The notes: generated from the sequence alone by a model not told the origin. Counted from the first letter of the stretch, positions 17,250 through 26,207 are shown. The stretch: 64,000 nucleotides of DNA from Parolsenella massiliensis (GCF_900143685.1 NZ_LT671675.1:1419985-1483984); one strand, 5' to 3'. Made by a program: numbers and translations.

Positions 17250-18416
17250 TCAACAGAACGTTACGTAGCGCGGCAGGGGCTCTCCCAGAAGCGGGCGCAG
17301 CCACGTGCGATACGCCTCTGTCACGCCGTTGCCCCGCTCGTTGATGAACTCGGGCGGCACGCGGCGTTCCTCGAGCATCACGCGCTCGATGGGAATGCGC
17401 ACGAGGCGTGCCTCGTAAGGCTCGGTCGAGACGCGCTCGATGCCCACCATCGTGCCCGAGTCTCCGTCAAGCGCGGCCCGCACCGCCTCGCGGCCGCAGG
17501 CGATGGCTTCCTCGCGGTCCACGGGGCTCTGCCACGCAATGGAGCAGCGGCCTATGAGCCCCGGCTTCTCGGAGCGTGCGCGACAACCGAGCTCGGAAAT
17601 GATGAGGCGAGCGAGATGGGCGGAGACATCGCCAAAGTAGGTGGCGCGCTCCGTGTGCAGAAGCGGCTCGGCAACCGGCTCGCCACCAGCCTTGTGCAGC
17701 CCTTCGCTCACCACGATCACGCCGGAACGCTTCTCGTCCACGAGGCGTTGGGCATCGTCGAGAAAGGCCCGCTCGTCGAAATCTCGCTCGGGCAAGAATA
17801 TGAGGTCAGGACCGCAGACGCCGGACTCGTCCGCAAGCGACGAGGCCGCGGCCACCCATCCCGCGTTTCTTCCAAGCGTCTCAACGACCGAGATGTGCGC
17901 GGGAAGCCCATGGACGTCCGCGCACATCGCCGATACACTCGCAGCCATGAAGCGCGCCGCGCTCGCAAAGCCGGGCGCGTGGTCCGTGACGGCAATGTCA
18001 TTGTCCATGGTCTTGGGAATGCCCACGACGTCGACCTCGACGCCCTGCTCGCGACATGCCCGCCAGATCTTGCCACACGTGTCCTGCGTACCGTTGCCGC
18101 CCGTGCAGAGCAGCCACCGGATGCCCTGGCGCTCAAGGGCACGAGCGATCTCGACGTAGTCATCCGGGCCGAGCGGCTTTCTGCTCGACCCGATGGCCGA
18201 GGAGGGAGAGCTCGGCAGCATCTCGAGGCGAGACGCCAGCACGCCCGCAAAATCGAGGAGGTTGCCCTCCGTGATGCCTCCCACGCCGCCGATGGCTCCG
18301 AGCACCCGTCCCACGGACGGGTTGGCTAGTGCCTCGGTCACGGCACCGTACAGCGACGCGTTGATGACGGCCGTGGGGCCGCCGCCGTGCATAACGAGAA
18401 GGCCGTCCGCTCCCAT
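17250..18416 (-). CDS. Phosphofructokinase-like sugar-phosphate kinase
   Basis: A 388-residue PfkA-superfamily enzyme that phosphorylates a ketose 6-phosphate at C1. Motifs: MHGGGPTAVINASLYG at the N-terminus, GGNGTQDT at 106-113, PKTMDNDI at 134-141 and ETLGRNAGW. GGNGT has the Gly of ATP enzymes while PKTMDND has the Lys common in PPi enzymes, so the donor is uncertain. It is the last gene of a unit with an RpiB/LacAB-type isomerase and class II aldolase, giving an isomerase-kinase-aldolase set like the tagatose 6-phosphate route. The natural substrate is therefore probably a ketohexose phosphate produced by that isomerase. Confidence 0.85.
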   Translation of the reverse strand: MGADGLLVMHGGGPTAVINASLYGAVTEALANPSVGRVLGAIGGVGGITEGNLLDFAGVLASRLEMLPSSPSSAIGSSRKPLGPDDYVEIARALERQGIRWLLCTGGNGTQDTCGKIWRACREQGVEVDVVGIPKTMDNDIAVTDHAPGFASAARFMAASVSAMCADVHGLPAHISVVETLGRNAGWVAAASSLADESGVCGPDLIFLPERDFDERAFLDDAQRLVDEKRSGVIVVSEGLHKAGGEPVAEPLLHTERATYFGDVSAHLARLIISELGCRARSEKPGLIGRCSIAWQSPVDREEAIACGREAVRAALDGDSGTMVGIERVSTEPYEARLVRIPIERVMLEERRVPPEFINERGNGVTEAYRTWLRPLLGEPLPRYVTFC

Positions 18417-18425
18417 GGCGCCCTC

Positions 18426-19094
18426 CTACTCCGCGTACTCATCCACGAGCGCCGCGAGCTCCTCGTCTTTGCAGCCCGCGCGGAACACCGCAAGGAAGTT
18501 GGGCGTAATGGCCTGGCGCACGATGGCCGGGTCGATGGCGCGGATGGCGGCCGGCAGGTCCTTGGCCACGGCGCGCTTGACGCCATCGAGGATGCCGGCG
18601 TTTCGGTTCTGCTGCTCGCGGCGCTCGGGCGGGTAGCCCTGGCCGATGGGCGCGGAGAACGCGGAGGTGAAGATATTTCTCAGGTTGATGTCCGCACCCC
18701 AGCCAAAGCCCTTGGCGTAGGGAATGGACAGGCAGTTGCCGGCGTTGATCTGAGCGAACAGGTAGGCGTCAGCCGGCTCCACGCAGTAGCCGCACACCAC
18801 GCCCGGGAACATGTTGCACGACAGAAGCGCCCCCTGGCCCGTGCCGCATCCCGTGACCACGAAGTCCACGGCGCCGGAGTTGAGCAGAAGCGAGGCCTGG
18901 ATGCCCGTCATGACGTAGGTGATGCAGGGGTTGTCCGCCGGGTAGTCGGCAGGATTGCCGCTCGAGACGTTTGTCTGCGACATGCCGGCGTTCACCACCG
19001 TGTGACCGAGTGGCTCGGCGACGTCCTTCAGGATGCCGAGGATGAGCGCGTTCTTGGGTGCCTGGGAGAACTCGTTGACGAGTGCGATCTTCAT
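18426..19094 (-). CDS. RpiB/LacA/LacB-family sugar-phosphate isomerase
   Basis: Interconverts aldose and ketose phosphates. The 222-residue protein has the family active-site region GCGTGQGALLSCN with the proton-transfer Cys. It is longer than classical RpiB or LacA/LacB (about 140-170), with a C-terminal extension after NRNAGIL. The start at 19094 follows AAAGGACCAGACC; an upstream extension to 19169 has no signal and would run through a repeat. The closest relative in this window is the gene at 38220, with long identical runs, so the two are paralogues serving two sugar systems. It lies ten bases before the PFK-like gene. Confidence 0.88.
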   Translation of the reverse strand: MKIALVNEFSQAPKNALILGILKDVAEPLGHTVVNAGMSQTNVSSGNPADYPADNPCITYVMTGIQASLLLNSGAVDFVVTGCGTGQGALLSCNMFPGVVCGYCVEPADAYLFAQINAGNCLSIPYAKGFGWGADINLRNIFTSAFSAPIGQGYPPERREQQNRNAGILDGVKRAVAKDLPAAIRAIDPAIVRQAITPNFLAVFRAGCKDEELAALVDEYAE

Positions 19095-19110
19095 GGTCTG
19101 GTCCTTTCTC

Positions 19111-19177
19111 GGTGACAGTTGGGGGCGGGTCGTTTTGTCACCGTGAGGTGGCAAAAATGCCGGGGTCAACTGTCACC
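19111..19177. repeat. GGTGACAGTT-ended inverted repeat element (67 bp)
   Basis: A 67-base intergenic element with perfect 10-base terminal inverted repeats (GGTGACAGTT and AACTGTCACC). An inner part resembles the copy at 56992-57054 in opposite orientation, sharing the TTTGACCCCG-like end and the GTTTTGTCAC segment. No coding capacity. Confidence 0.75.
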
Positions 19178-19186
19178 GCGCAAACG

Positions 19187-19224
19187 GAAAAGGGGCGCCC
19201 GTCCGCAGCGCGGGTGCCCCTTTG
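19187..19224 (-). terminator. Hairpin after the class II aldolase gene
   Basis: The stem AAAGGGGCACCCG/CGGGCGCCCCTTT (minus-strand sense, one mismatch) is followed by a run of T. It lies between aldolase and isomerase genes, so it may act as partial terminator or mRNA stabiliser. Its GGGGCGCCCGTCCGC stretch recurs in the hairpin at 29071. Confidence 0.65.
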
Positions 19225-19242
19225 GAAGGAGGTTCTGGACAG

Positions 19243-20124
19243 CTAGTCGAGCGCCTCGCCGGCGAACTCGAACCCGTAGCGGCCGCACGAGCCGATCATC
19301 TTCATGTAGTCCTTGATGTATTGCTTGGCGGCCTGCTCGCCCCATGCCATGAGGTCCATGTAGTCGATGTTGGGGTTCTCGTTGAGCTTGTCGTGCATGG
19401 CCTTGCGCTGGTGCTTGAAGAGGTCCGTGCAGACGTTGATCTTGTTGATGCCCAGCTCCACGACGCGGCGGATGTTCGCCTCGCCCGCGCCCGAACCGCC
19501 ATGCAGCACGAGCGGCATCTTGAGAGCCGCCTTGAGCTCGGCCAGGCGGTCGAAGTCAAGCGTGGGCACGAAGTCGTCCGGGTACTGGCCGTGCGCCGTG
19601 CCGATGGCCACGGCAAGGGCGTCACAGCCTGTGCGCCCCACGAACTCGCAGGCCATGTCGACCTTCGTGTACATGTCGTCCGTGCGGCCATCGCCCACCG
19701 CGGCCTGGCCCACGTGCCCCAGCTCAGCCTCGACGGAGGCGCCGTGGGCGCGTGCCATCGCAGCCACCATGCGCGTGCGGCGCACGTTCTCCTCGAAGTC
19801 GTAGCTCGAGGCGTCGATCATGACGCTGGAGAAGCCAGCACGAATGGCGCGACAGGCGTTCTCATAGGTGTCGCCATGGTCGAGGTTGAGCGCCACGGGA
19901 ACGTCGACGTCCTTCGCCATGGAGCGCACGAGCGGCGCCATGTACTCAGGCGTGGCGTGGGCGTTCATCTGGCGGGGTGAGATGTCGATGATGACGGGCG
20001 AGCCCTCCTCGGTGGCGGCGCCGATGATGGCGCGGGCCTGCTCGAAGTCCACGCAGTTGATGGCCATGACCGCGTAGTTGTGCTCGCTGGCGTGCTGCAG
20101 CATTTCCTTCATCGAGACGTACAT
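19243..20124 (-). CDS. Class II fructose/tagatose-bisphosphate aldolase
   Basis: Zinc-dependent aldolase that splits a ketose bisphosphate into dihydroxyacetone phosphate and an aldehyde. Motifs: ALNLDHGDTYE (zinc His and catalytic Asp), MIDASSYDFEEN, EAELGHVGQA, AIGTAHGQYP and LVLHGGSGAGE (zinc His residues), then INKINVCTDL. Length 293 residues fits GatY/KbaY/FbaA-like enzymes. ATG at 20124 is chosen since GGAGGT lies seven bases ahead; ATG at 20130 is too close. It pairs with the isomerase and PFK-like kinase in one unit. Substrate stereochemistry (fructose- or tagatose-type) cannot be read from sequence. Confidence 0.92.
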   Translation of the reverse strand: MYVSMKEMLQHASEHNYAVMAINCVDFEQARAIIGAATEEGSPVIIDISPRQMNAHATPEYMAPLVRSMAKDVDVPVALNLDHGDTYENACRAIRAGFSSVMIDASSYDFEENVRRTRMVAAMARAHGASVEAELGHVGQAAVGDGRTDDMYTKVDMACEFVGRTGCDALAVAIGTAHGQYPDDFVPTLDFDRLAELKAALKMPLVLHGGSGAGEANIRRVVELGINKINVCTDLFKHQRKAMHDKLNENPNIDYMDLMAWGEQAAKQYIKDYMKMIGSCGRYGFEFAGEALD

Positions 20125-20179
20125 GGGCATACCTCCGATATCTTGTGGATGTCTGTGACCATCCGTGCCAACAAGGGGA

Positions 20180-20220
20180 TGCCCCGCCCGCCACATTGGG
20201 GAGGAGGAGCGGGCGGGGCA
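20180..20220 (-). other. Intercistronic perfect GC hairpin
   Basis: TGCCCCGCCCGC pairs perfectly with GCGGGCGGGGCA over 12 bases, 11 bases after the aldo/keto reductase stop and before the aldolase start. There is no good T run, so it is a candidate attenuator or mRNA-stability element. Confidence 0.6.
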
Positions 20221-20231
20221 CAAGAGAGGGC

Positions 20232-21212
20232 TTAGTGGGGAACAGGCCCGAGGTTTCTGTCGATGGACTCGTCAAGGAAGGCCATCTCGTCGTCGGACAA
20301 CGTAAGCGAGAACGCCTGACAGTTCTCCTCGGCCTGCTCGACGTTGGCCACGCCCACGAGCGACGTGGTGACGAACTCCTTCTGTGCCGCCCAGACAAGC
20401 GCCACATGAGACAGTGGCCTTCCGTGGCGCTCGGCCACGACGTCCATGTCCTTGAGCAGCAGCTGGATCTGGGAGAACATCGGGTCCTTGAAGTAGGGGT
20501 AGAACGTGTAGCGAATGTCCTTCTCGTCAAAGTGGGGCAGTTCGCGGAAGGCGCCCGAGAGGATGCCCGCGCCCATGGAGCCGTAGGCCATCGTCATGAT
20601 GCCCTGCTCGTGACACCACTCGAGGTCTGCCTGGCGCTCGCGGTTCACCATGGAGAACGGCAGCTGCACGGCGTCGACGCGCGTGAGCGAGGCTGCCTCC
20701 TCGATCTGGGCGCGATTCACGTTCGAAAGTCCCACGTGGGAGATCTTGCCCGCCTCGAGTAGCTCGTTCAGGGCACGGGCCGTCTCTGCCATGGGCGTGT
20801 TCTCGTCAGGGTAGTGCATGATGTACAGGTCGATGTGGTCCGTGCGCAGGCGCTCGAGCGAGGCGTCGCACTCGGCAAGGACGTTCTCATAGGCGTTGTT
20901 GATGACGCGCTTGCCCGTAGCGGGGTCATTGCGGTTGCCAAACTTGGTCACGAGAAACACGCGATCGCGGTAGTCGCCCTGGGACAGCGCCGCGCCCACG
21001 ACCTTCTCGGACGCAAAGTCGCCGCCGTAGACGGGCGCCGTGTCCACGAGGTTCACGCCGCCGTCCACGAGCGCGTGAATCGCGGCGATGGACGTGTCAT
21101 CGGTGACGTCACCGTAGGACAGGCCATAGGCGTTCGTGCCGCCCATGGACCACGTACCCACACCGAGCGCCGATACCTTCGCTTCGCACCTCTCGCTGTA
21201 GCTGTAGAGCAT
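20232..21212 (-). CDS. Aldo/keto reductase
   Basis: A 326-residue NADP-dependent reductase of the AKR superfamily. The tetrad is visible in LVDTAPVYGG (Asp, Tyr), LVTKFGNR (Lys) and YIMHYPDE (His), and the cofactor region in TTSLVGVANVEQAEEN. Start ATG at 21212 follows GGAGGCAGCGA. It is the first gene of the reductase-aldolase-isomerase-kinase unit and diverges from the split transketolase genes, so it probably acts on the same sugar. This class resembles L-fucose or galactose-type dehydrogenases and sugar reductases, but the substrate is not assignable. Confidence 0.9.
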   Translation of the reverse strand: MLYSYSERCEAKVSALGVGTWSMGGTNAYGLSYGDVTDDTSIAAIHALVDGGVNLVDTAPVYGGDFASEKVVGAALSQGDYRDRVFLVTKFGNRNDPATGKRVINNAYENVLAECDASLERLRTDHIDLYIMHYPDENTPMAETARALNELLEAGKISHVGLSNVNRAQIEEAASLTRVDAVQLPFSMVNRERQADLEWCHEQGIMTMAYGSMGAGILSGAFRELPHFDEKDIRYTFYPYFKDPMFSQIQLLLKDMDVVAERHGRPLSHVALVWAAQKEFVTTSLVGVANVEQAEENCQAFSLTLSDDEMAFLDESIDRNLGPVPH

Positions 21213-21484
21213 TCGCTGCCTCCGTCATTTTGGTTTGCGCTTCGTTGCTGGCACGAGTATCCGGGGCGGGCGGCGACGCGTCAGAATCGTCGAGCGAGAT
21301 TTGACACTTTGGGGGTGCGGCACGGCACTTATCGACCCATGGCACAAAGGCGGCAGCCATTGTGTCGACGTATGTGCGCAAGTGTTTGACTTGCTCGACA
21401 AAACGGACGGCTTCGGACGCGCGGACCATGCTCGTTGGCGAAGGCGCCGTCACGGGGACGGCGCGTGACGGCAAGGAGACCGAC

Positions 21485-22363
21485 GTGACAACCAAGACGG
21501 GAGGCGCGCCCGATGACCTCGTCCGCGAGCTCGCGAGAGACGCGCTCGAGGTTCGCAAGGACCTCCTCAGGCTCTGCGCACAGACACAGATACACATTGG
21601 CGGAGACCTCTCCGTGACCGACGTCATGTGTGCCATCTGGCAGCACTTCATCGTCTATGACCCGGAGAACCCCCGCTGGGAGGGGCGCGATCGCTTCGTC
21701 CTGTCCAAGGGGCATGCCTCGGCCGTGACGTCGTTCAACCAAGCACAGCGGGGCTGCTTTGCCATCGAGGACATCTACCGCGAGTACGCCCACGACAACG
21801 GTCGCTTTGGCATGCACTCATGCAACCTCGTGAACCCCTACGTGGACGTGTCAACGGGAAGCCTGGGGCATGGTCTGCCCGTGGCCTGTGGGTTGGCGCA
21901 GGGGCTTCGCCTCAAGGGCAACATAACGAGCCGCGCGTGGGTCGTCATGGGAGACGGCGAGCTCGACGAGGGCTCCATCTGGGAGGCCGCGGCGTGCGCC
22001 GCCAAGTACGGTCTCGGCAACCTCGTGGGCGTGGTGGACAACAACCACCTGCAGCTCGACGGCCCCACGAGCGAGGTGCTCGACCTGGGCGGCACAGCAG
22101 CGCGCTTCTCGGCGTGCGGCTGGAGGGTCATCGAGGTCGAGGATGGCAACGACATGGCGCAGATCGTGGCGGCGCTGGAGAGGTTGCCGGATGCGGGCTC
22201 GGCCGTGCCCACCGTCGTGGTGTGCGAGACCACAAAGGGCCGCGGCGTACCATTCATGGAGGGCGACAAGCTGTGGCACTGCGCCCAGATAGACGCCGAA
22301 GCGTGCGAGGCGGCCATCGCCGACCTCGAGCGCGAGTTTGACAAGAAGTGGGGTGAGCGCTGA
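21485..22363 (+). CDS. Transketolase, N-terminal (ThDP-binding) subunit
   Basis: The N-terminal half of a two-subunit transketolase, which moves a two-carbon ketol group between sugar phosphates. The 292-residue chain has HIGGDLSV (first catalytic His), SKGHAS, TGSLGHGLP, and the ThDP/Mg motif VMGDGELDEGSIWEA ending in NN. A GTG start at 21485 preceded by AAGGAGACCGAC is preferred over the upstream ATG at 21428, which lacks a signal. Its stop overlaps the start of the C-terminal subunit. Such split enzymes are often dedicated to a catabolic route (for example apulose or sulfo-sugar pathways) rather than the pentose cycle. Confidence 0.92.
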   Translation: MTTKTGGAPDDLVRELARDALEVRKDLLRLCAQTQIHIGGDLSVTDVMCAIWQHFIVYDPENPRWEGRDRFVLSKGHASAVTSFNQAQRGCFAIEDIYREYAHDNGRFGMHSCNLVNPYVDVSTGSLGHGLPVACGLAQGLRLKGNITSRAWVVMGDGELDEGSIWEAAACAAKYGLGNLVGVVDNNHLQLDGPTSEVLDLGGTAARFSACGWRVIEVEDGNDMAQIVAALERLPDAGSAVPTVVVCETTKGRGVPFMEGDKLWHCAQIDAEACEAAIADLEREFDKKWGER

Positions 22364-23325
22364 TGGCGAAGATGAGTGGGCCGGGTGTGGCACGCGACGC
22401 GACGACCGCCAAGGAGGCCATCGGAGCAAAGATGCTCGAGCTGGCCGAGAAGGACGAGCGCGTCGTGGTGGTGAACGCCGACCTCACGCGCTCCTCGGCG
22501 CTCGACGCGTTTGCCGAGCGCTTTCCTGCGCGTTGCTTCAATGTGGGTATTGCCGAGCAGCAAATGGTGGGCTTCGCCGCGGGGCTGGCGGCCGAAGGCT
22601 TCATGCCGTTCTGCTTTACGTTCGGCCCGTTTCTCTCCATGCGTGCCATCGAGCAGATTCGCACGGACGTGTGCTACCCCAACCTGCCCGTGCGCTTCGT
22701 GGGCGCCAACGCCGGCTACAGCGCAGGCGTCATGGGCGCCACGCACTGCGCCTTGGAGGACGTGGGCATCCTGTGCTCCATCAGCGGCATGACACTCGCC
22801 GAGGGCGCGGACCCCTATGACGCCGCGACTATCCTCGAGGCGTCGCTTGCACTTGACGGTCCGCTTTACCTGCGCACGAATCGCGAGAAGCAGGGGCGCG
22901 TGCTGCCTGATAGCGCGCCGTTCGAGTTCGGGCGTGCACGCGTGCTGCGAGACGGCGACGACGGCGCGTTTCTCGTGAGCGGCCCGTGCGTCGAGGCGGC
23001 ACTTGCGGCAGCAGGGCGCCTGGCCGAGAAGCGCGGCGCGCGGGCGCGCATCGTGGACCTGGGGAGCATAAGGCCGCTCGACGAGGCGGCCGTGCTCGAT
23101 GCCGTGACCTGCGGGCACGTCGTGGTGGCGCAGGACGCCAACGTCCGCGGAGGGCTTGGCTACCAGGTGGCTGCCGTCATGGCGAGCGCGGGCGTCTCGT
23201 GCAAGTTCCGCATGCTGGGCTGCCCCGACAAGTACGTGCCCATCGCCACGCCGGGATACCTCTACCACGTCAACGGCTACGACGCCGAGGGCCTCGAGCG
23301 CGCCATGGGGGAGCTTCTCGACTAG
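22363..23325 (+). CDS. Transketolase, C-terminal subunit
   Basis: The Pyr and C-terminal domains of the split transketolase (320 residues). NVGIAEQQMVGFAAGLA carries the conserved glutamate that activates ThDP, followed by the substrate-contact region ANAGYSAGVMGATH. The ATG overlaps the TGA of the partner by one base (TGATG), indicating coupled translation and equal amounts of the two chains. It diverges from the reductase-aldolase-isomerase-kinase operon, so it likely handles the same sugar phosphates. Confidence 0.93.
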   Translation: MAKMSGPGVARDATTAKEAIGAKMLELAEKDERVVVVNADLTRSSALDAFAERFPARCFNVGIAEQQMVGFAAGLAAEGFMPFCFTFGPFLSMRAIEQIRTDVCYPNLPVRFVGANAGYSAGVMGATHCALEDVGILCSISGMTLAEGADPYDAATILEASLALDGPLYLRTNREKQGRVLPDSAPFEFGRARVLRDGDDGAFLVSGPCVEAALAAAGRLAEKRGARARIVDLGSIRPLDEAAVLDAVTCGHVVVAQDANVRGGLGYQVAAVMASAGVSCKFRMLGCPDKYVPIATPGYLYHVNGYDAEGLERAMGELLD

Positions 23326-23418
23326 TTCCGCATGAGACGCCCGGGAGACACGCGCCCGCCACCCACCCGCAAGCGGATGGGTGGCGGGCGTTTCCGTGTC
23401 GAGCCTCCCGAACCTCGC

Positions 23419-23491
23419 AATTCGCCGTCTGGTTTTGACGTAGTTCTCGGCCCCCGAAGCGCAAAAGTGCGTCAAAACCAGACGGCGAATT
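23419..23491. repeat. GCCGTCTGG hairpin repeat, copy 1
   Basis: A 73-base element with perfect 22-base inverted arms (23419-23440 and 23470-23491), core GCCGTCTGGTTTTGACG. It lies between the transketolase genes and the kdgK promoter and may end the transketolase transcript. Related copies are at 26208-26284 and 45091-45166. Confidence 0.85.
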
Positions 23492-23528
23492 CATCGGATA
23501 CCCCTCCTTCCCCGGTTATCGCCATTAC

Positions 23529-23562
23529 GTGAACGTTCACCCAATCAATAGTGAACGTTCAC
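23529..23562. promoter_or_regulatory. Tandem uronate-regulon operators before kdgK
   Basis: Two identical perfect palindromes GTGAACGTTCAC at 23529-23540 and 23551-23562, centres 22 bases apart (two helical turns). A TACACT at 23574-23579 is a plausible -10 element, which would put the second site over the -35 region and suggests repression. The same 12-mer occurs once more, before uxaC at 33591. The AACGTT centre is typical of LacI-family sites; the regulator is not identified. Confidence 0.8.
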
Positions 23563-23610
23563 CTCACGCGCGATACACTCCGTCTCGTATCAGCTACGAA
23601 CGGAGGACCC

Positions 23611-24648
23611 ATGCAAAACAACGGCACCGTCCTCGCCTTTGGCGAGATCATGATGAGGCTCTCGCCAAAGGACCACCTGCGCATCGAGCAGGCTGGCGAG
23701 TTTGACGTCCGCTACGGCGGCGCCGAGGCAAACACGGCCGTCTCGCTTGCCGTCCAGGGCGACGCGTCCGCCTTCGTCTCGGTGGTGCCGCCCAACCGCC
23801 TGGGAGACTGCGCGCTACGCTCCATCTCCCAGTGGGGCGTCGACACCTCCCGCGTCGTCCGTGAGGGCGACCGCCTGGGCAGCTACGTCTTTGAGCCCGG
23901 TGCCTCACAGCGCGGCAACGGCTGCGTCTACGACCGCAAGTACTCCGCCGTGAGCCTCGCTCCACGCGAGACCTACGACTGGGACGCCATCCTGAACGGC
24001 GTCGACGCGTTCTACTTCTCCGGCGTGACGCCCGCCGTCTCGCCCGAGCTCGCCGGCGCCTGCGCAGACGCCCTCGCCGCCTGCCGCGCCCGCGGCATCA
24101 CCACCATCTGCGACCTCAACTACCGAGGCAAGCTCTGGACCCCCGAGCAGGCCCAGAACACCATGCGCGGTCTGCTGCCCCTCGTTGACGTCTGCGTGGC
24201 AAACGACGAGGATGCGCCGGCCGCCCTTGGCATGACGTGCGTCTCGGGCTCGCTCTCCCACGGCATCGAGGAGCGCGACTCCTACGTCGAGATGGCACGC
24301 CAGATCTGCACCGAGTATGGCTGCAAGACCGTGGCCTCGGTGGTGCGCAACGTCCAGTGCGTCGAGCGTTCCCAGTGGATGGGCGCGCTGTACGACGCAG
24401 CCACGGATGCCCACTGGTTCTCCCCCGTCCACGACGTCCACGTGCTCGAGGGCGTCGGCGCGGGCGACGCGTTCAACGCGGGCCTCATCCACGCGCTTCG
24501 CCACGGCTTCGATCCCCAGCACGCCATCGACTACGCCATCGCCGCGAGCGTCCTCAAGCTCAGCGTCCGCGGCGACGCCAACCTCGTCACGCCGCAGGAG
24601 ATCGAGAAGGTCGCCGCATCGAGCGGCGGCGCGCGCGTCGAGCGTTAG
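23611..24648 (+). CDS. kdgK: 2-keto-3-deoxygluconate kinase
   Basis: Phosphorylates 2-keto-3-deoxy-D-gluconate (KDG) to KDPG with ATP. The 345-residue PfkB-family protein has the N-terminal AFGEIMMRLSP, the DVRYGGAEANTAVSLA substrate region, and the C-terminal GVGAGDAFNAGL with the catalytic Asp. Start ATG at 23611 follows CGGAGGACCC. First gene of kdgK-eda-SDR, where uronate breakdown converges. The palindromic operators upstream link it to the uxa/uxu operon. Confidence 0.93.
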   Translation: MQNNGTVLAFGEIMMRLSPKDHLRIEQAGEFDVRYGGAEANTAVSLAVQGDASAFVSVVPPNRLGDCALRSISQWGVDTSRVVREGDRLGSYVFEPGASQRGNGCVYDRKYSAVSLAPRETYDWDAILNGVDAFYFSGVTPAVSPELAGACADALAACRARGITTICDLNYRGKLWTPEQAQNTMRGLLPLVDVCVANDEDAPAALGMTCVSGSLSHGIEERDSYVEMARQICTEYGCKTVASVVRNVQCVERSQWMGALYDAATDAHWFSPVHDVHVLEGVGAGDAFNAGLIHALRHGFDPQHAIDYAIAASVLKLSVRGDANLVTPQEIEKVAASSGGARVER

Positions 24649-24684
24649 CCCACTCACAGACACAAAGCAAACGAAAGGAACGCC

Positions 24685-25326
24685 ATGTACGAGAAGTTCT
24701 ACGAGCGCCTCGAGAAGCTCGGAATCGTCCCCGTCGTCGTGCTCGAGAAGGTCGAGGACGCCGCCCCCATGGCCCACGCCCTCATGCGCGCTGGCATGGA
24801 GAGCGCCGAGGTGACGTTCCGCACCGCGTGTGCCGCCGAGTGCATCGCCGCCATGCGCGCCGCCGAGCCCGACATGTGCGTGGGCGCCGGGACCGTCCTC
24901 GACAACGACCAGGTAGATCGCGCCATCGCCGCTGGCGCCCAGTTCATCGTCTCCCCCGGCTACTCCGAGGACGTCGTGGCCCACTGCATCGAGCTCGGTG
25001 TCCCCGTGCTGCCTGGCTGCGTGACGCCCAGCGACATCACGGCCGCCATCGAGCATGGTCTGCACGTCACGAAGTTCTTCCCCGCAGCGCAGTACGGCGG
25101 CCTTTCCACCATCAAGGCCCTTGCCGCCCCGTTCGTGGGACACCGCTTCATGCCCACGGGCGGCGTCTCCACGGCCAACGTCGAGGAGTACCTGTCGTGC
25201 CCCTCGATCGCGGCGTGCGGCGGCACCTGGATGGTGAAGCCCGCCCTGTTCGCCGACGGCGACTTCTCGCGCGTCGAGGCGGCCGCCCGAGAGGCCATGG
25301 ACGTGGTCCGCAAGGTCCGCGGCTAG
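24685..25326 (+). CDS. eda: KDPG aldolase (bifunctional 4-hydroxy-2-oxoglutarate aldolase type)
   Basis: Splits 2-keto-3-deoxy-6-phosphogluconate into pyruvate and glyceraldehyde 3-phosphate. The class I aldolase motifs are seen: AEVTFRTACA with the catalytic Glu, GAGTVLDNDQ, GCVTPSDIT and HVTKFFPAAQYGG with the Schiff-base Lys. 213 residues, typical length. RBS GAAAGGAACGCC. It follows kdgK by 36 bases and completes the lower uronate pathway. Confidence 0.95.
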   Translation: MYEKFYERLEKLGIVPVVVLEKVEDAAPMAHALMRAGMESAEVTFRTACAAECIAAMRAAEPDMCVGAGTVLDNDQVDRAIAAGAQFIVSPGYSEDVVAHCIELGVPVLPGCVTPSDITAAIEHGLHVTKFFPAAQYGGLSTIKALAAPFVGHRFMPTGGVSTANVEEYLSCPSIAACGGTWMVKPALFADGDFSRVEAAAREAMDVVRKVRG

Positions 25327-25369
25327 CCCCGGGGCAGGCGCGACACACCCACCACCAAGGGAGGAAACA

Positions 25370-26176
25370 ATGGGAAACGTGCTCGACAGCTTTAGGCTCG
25401 ATGGGAAGGTGGCGCTCGTCACGGGCGCAACGTACGGCATCGGCATGGCCATCGCCGAGGCGTTCGGCCAGGCAGGCGCGCGCATCGCCTTCAACGCCCG
25501 CCACGCCGACAAGGTGGCCCAGGCAGAGGAGCACTACCGCTCGCTGGGCCTGGACGCCCACGGCTACGTGGCAGACGTCACGGACGAGGCGCAGGTCGCC
25601 GAGCTTGTCGCCAACATTAAGGCAGACTTTGGCACCGCGCCCGACATCCTCGTGAACAACGCGGGCATCATCAAGCGCGTCCCCATGCTCGAGACGAGCG
25701 TCGAGGAGTTCCGCGAGGTCATCGACATCGACCTGAACGCACCGTTCATCGTGTCGAAGGCCTGCATTCCGGCCATGATCGAGAAGGGCCACGGCAAGAT
25801 CATCAACATCTGCTCCATGATGAGCGAGCTCGGGCGCGAGACGGTCAGCGCCTACGCCTCTGCCAAGGGCGGCCTCAAGATGCTCACGAGAAACATCTGT
25901 TCGGAGTTTGGCGAGGCCAACATCCAGTGCAACGGCATCGGCCCGGGTTACATCGCCACGCCCCAGACCGCGCCGCTGCGCGAGAGGCAGGCAGACGGCA
26001 GCCGTCACCCGTTCGACCAGTTCATCATCTCCAAGACGCCGGCCGCTCGTTGGGGCACGCCCGAGGACCTTATGGGACCCGCGGTGTTCCTCGCCTCCAA
26101 CGCCTCAAACTTCGTCAACGGCCATATCCTCTACGTTGATGGCGGTATCCTCGCCTACATCGGCAAGCAGCCGTAA
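25370..26176 (+). CDS. SDR oxidoreductase, gluconate 5-dehydrogenase/KduD-like
   Basis: A 268-residue short-chain dehydrogenase. TGATYGIGMAIAEAF is the cofactor loop, NNAG follows, and the catalytic Tyr-Lys pair is in SAYASAKGG with the Ser in NICSMMSELG. Family members interconvert 5-keto-gluconate/gluconate or 2,5-diketo-3-deoxygluconate (DKI)/KDG. Standing after kdgK and eda, a KduD role (feeding unsaturated uronate products into KDG) is attractive, but no KduI is seen. The start follows AGGGAGGAAACA. Ends in a hairpin shared with the converging uxuA. Confidence 0.87.
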   Translation: MGNVLDSFRLDGKVALVTGATYGIGMAIAEAFGQAGARIAFNARHADKVAQAEEHYRSLGLDAHGYVADVTDEAQVAELVANIKADFGTAPDILVNNAGIIKRVPMLETSVEEFREVIDIDLNAPFIVSKACIPAMIEKGHGKIINICSMMSELGRETVSAYASAKGGLKMLTRNICSEFGEANIQCNGIGPGYIATPQTAPLRERQADGSRHPFDQFIISKTPAARWGTPEDLMGPAVFLASNASNFVNGHILYVDGGILAYIGKQP

Positions 26177-26207
26177 GGCCGCATCTCCAGCAACGAAGCT
26201 CGCACGC

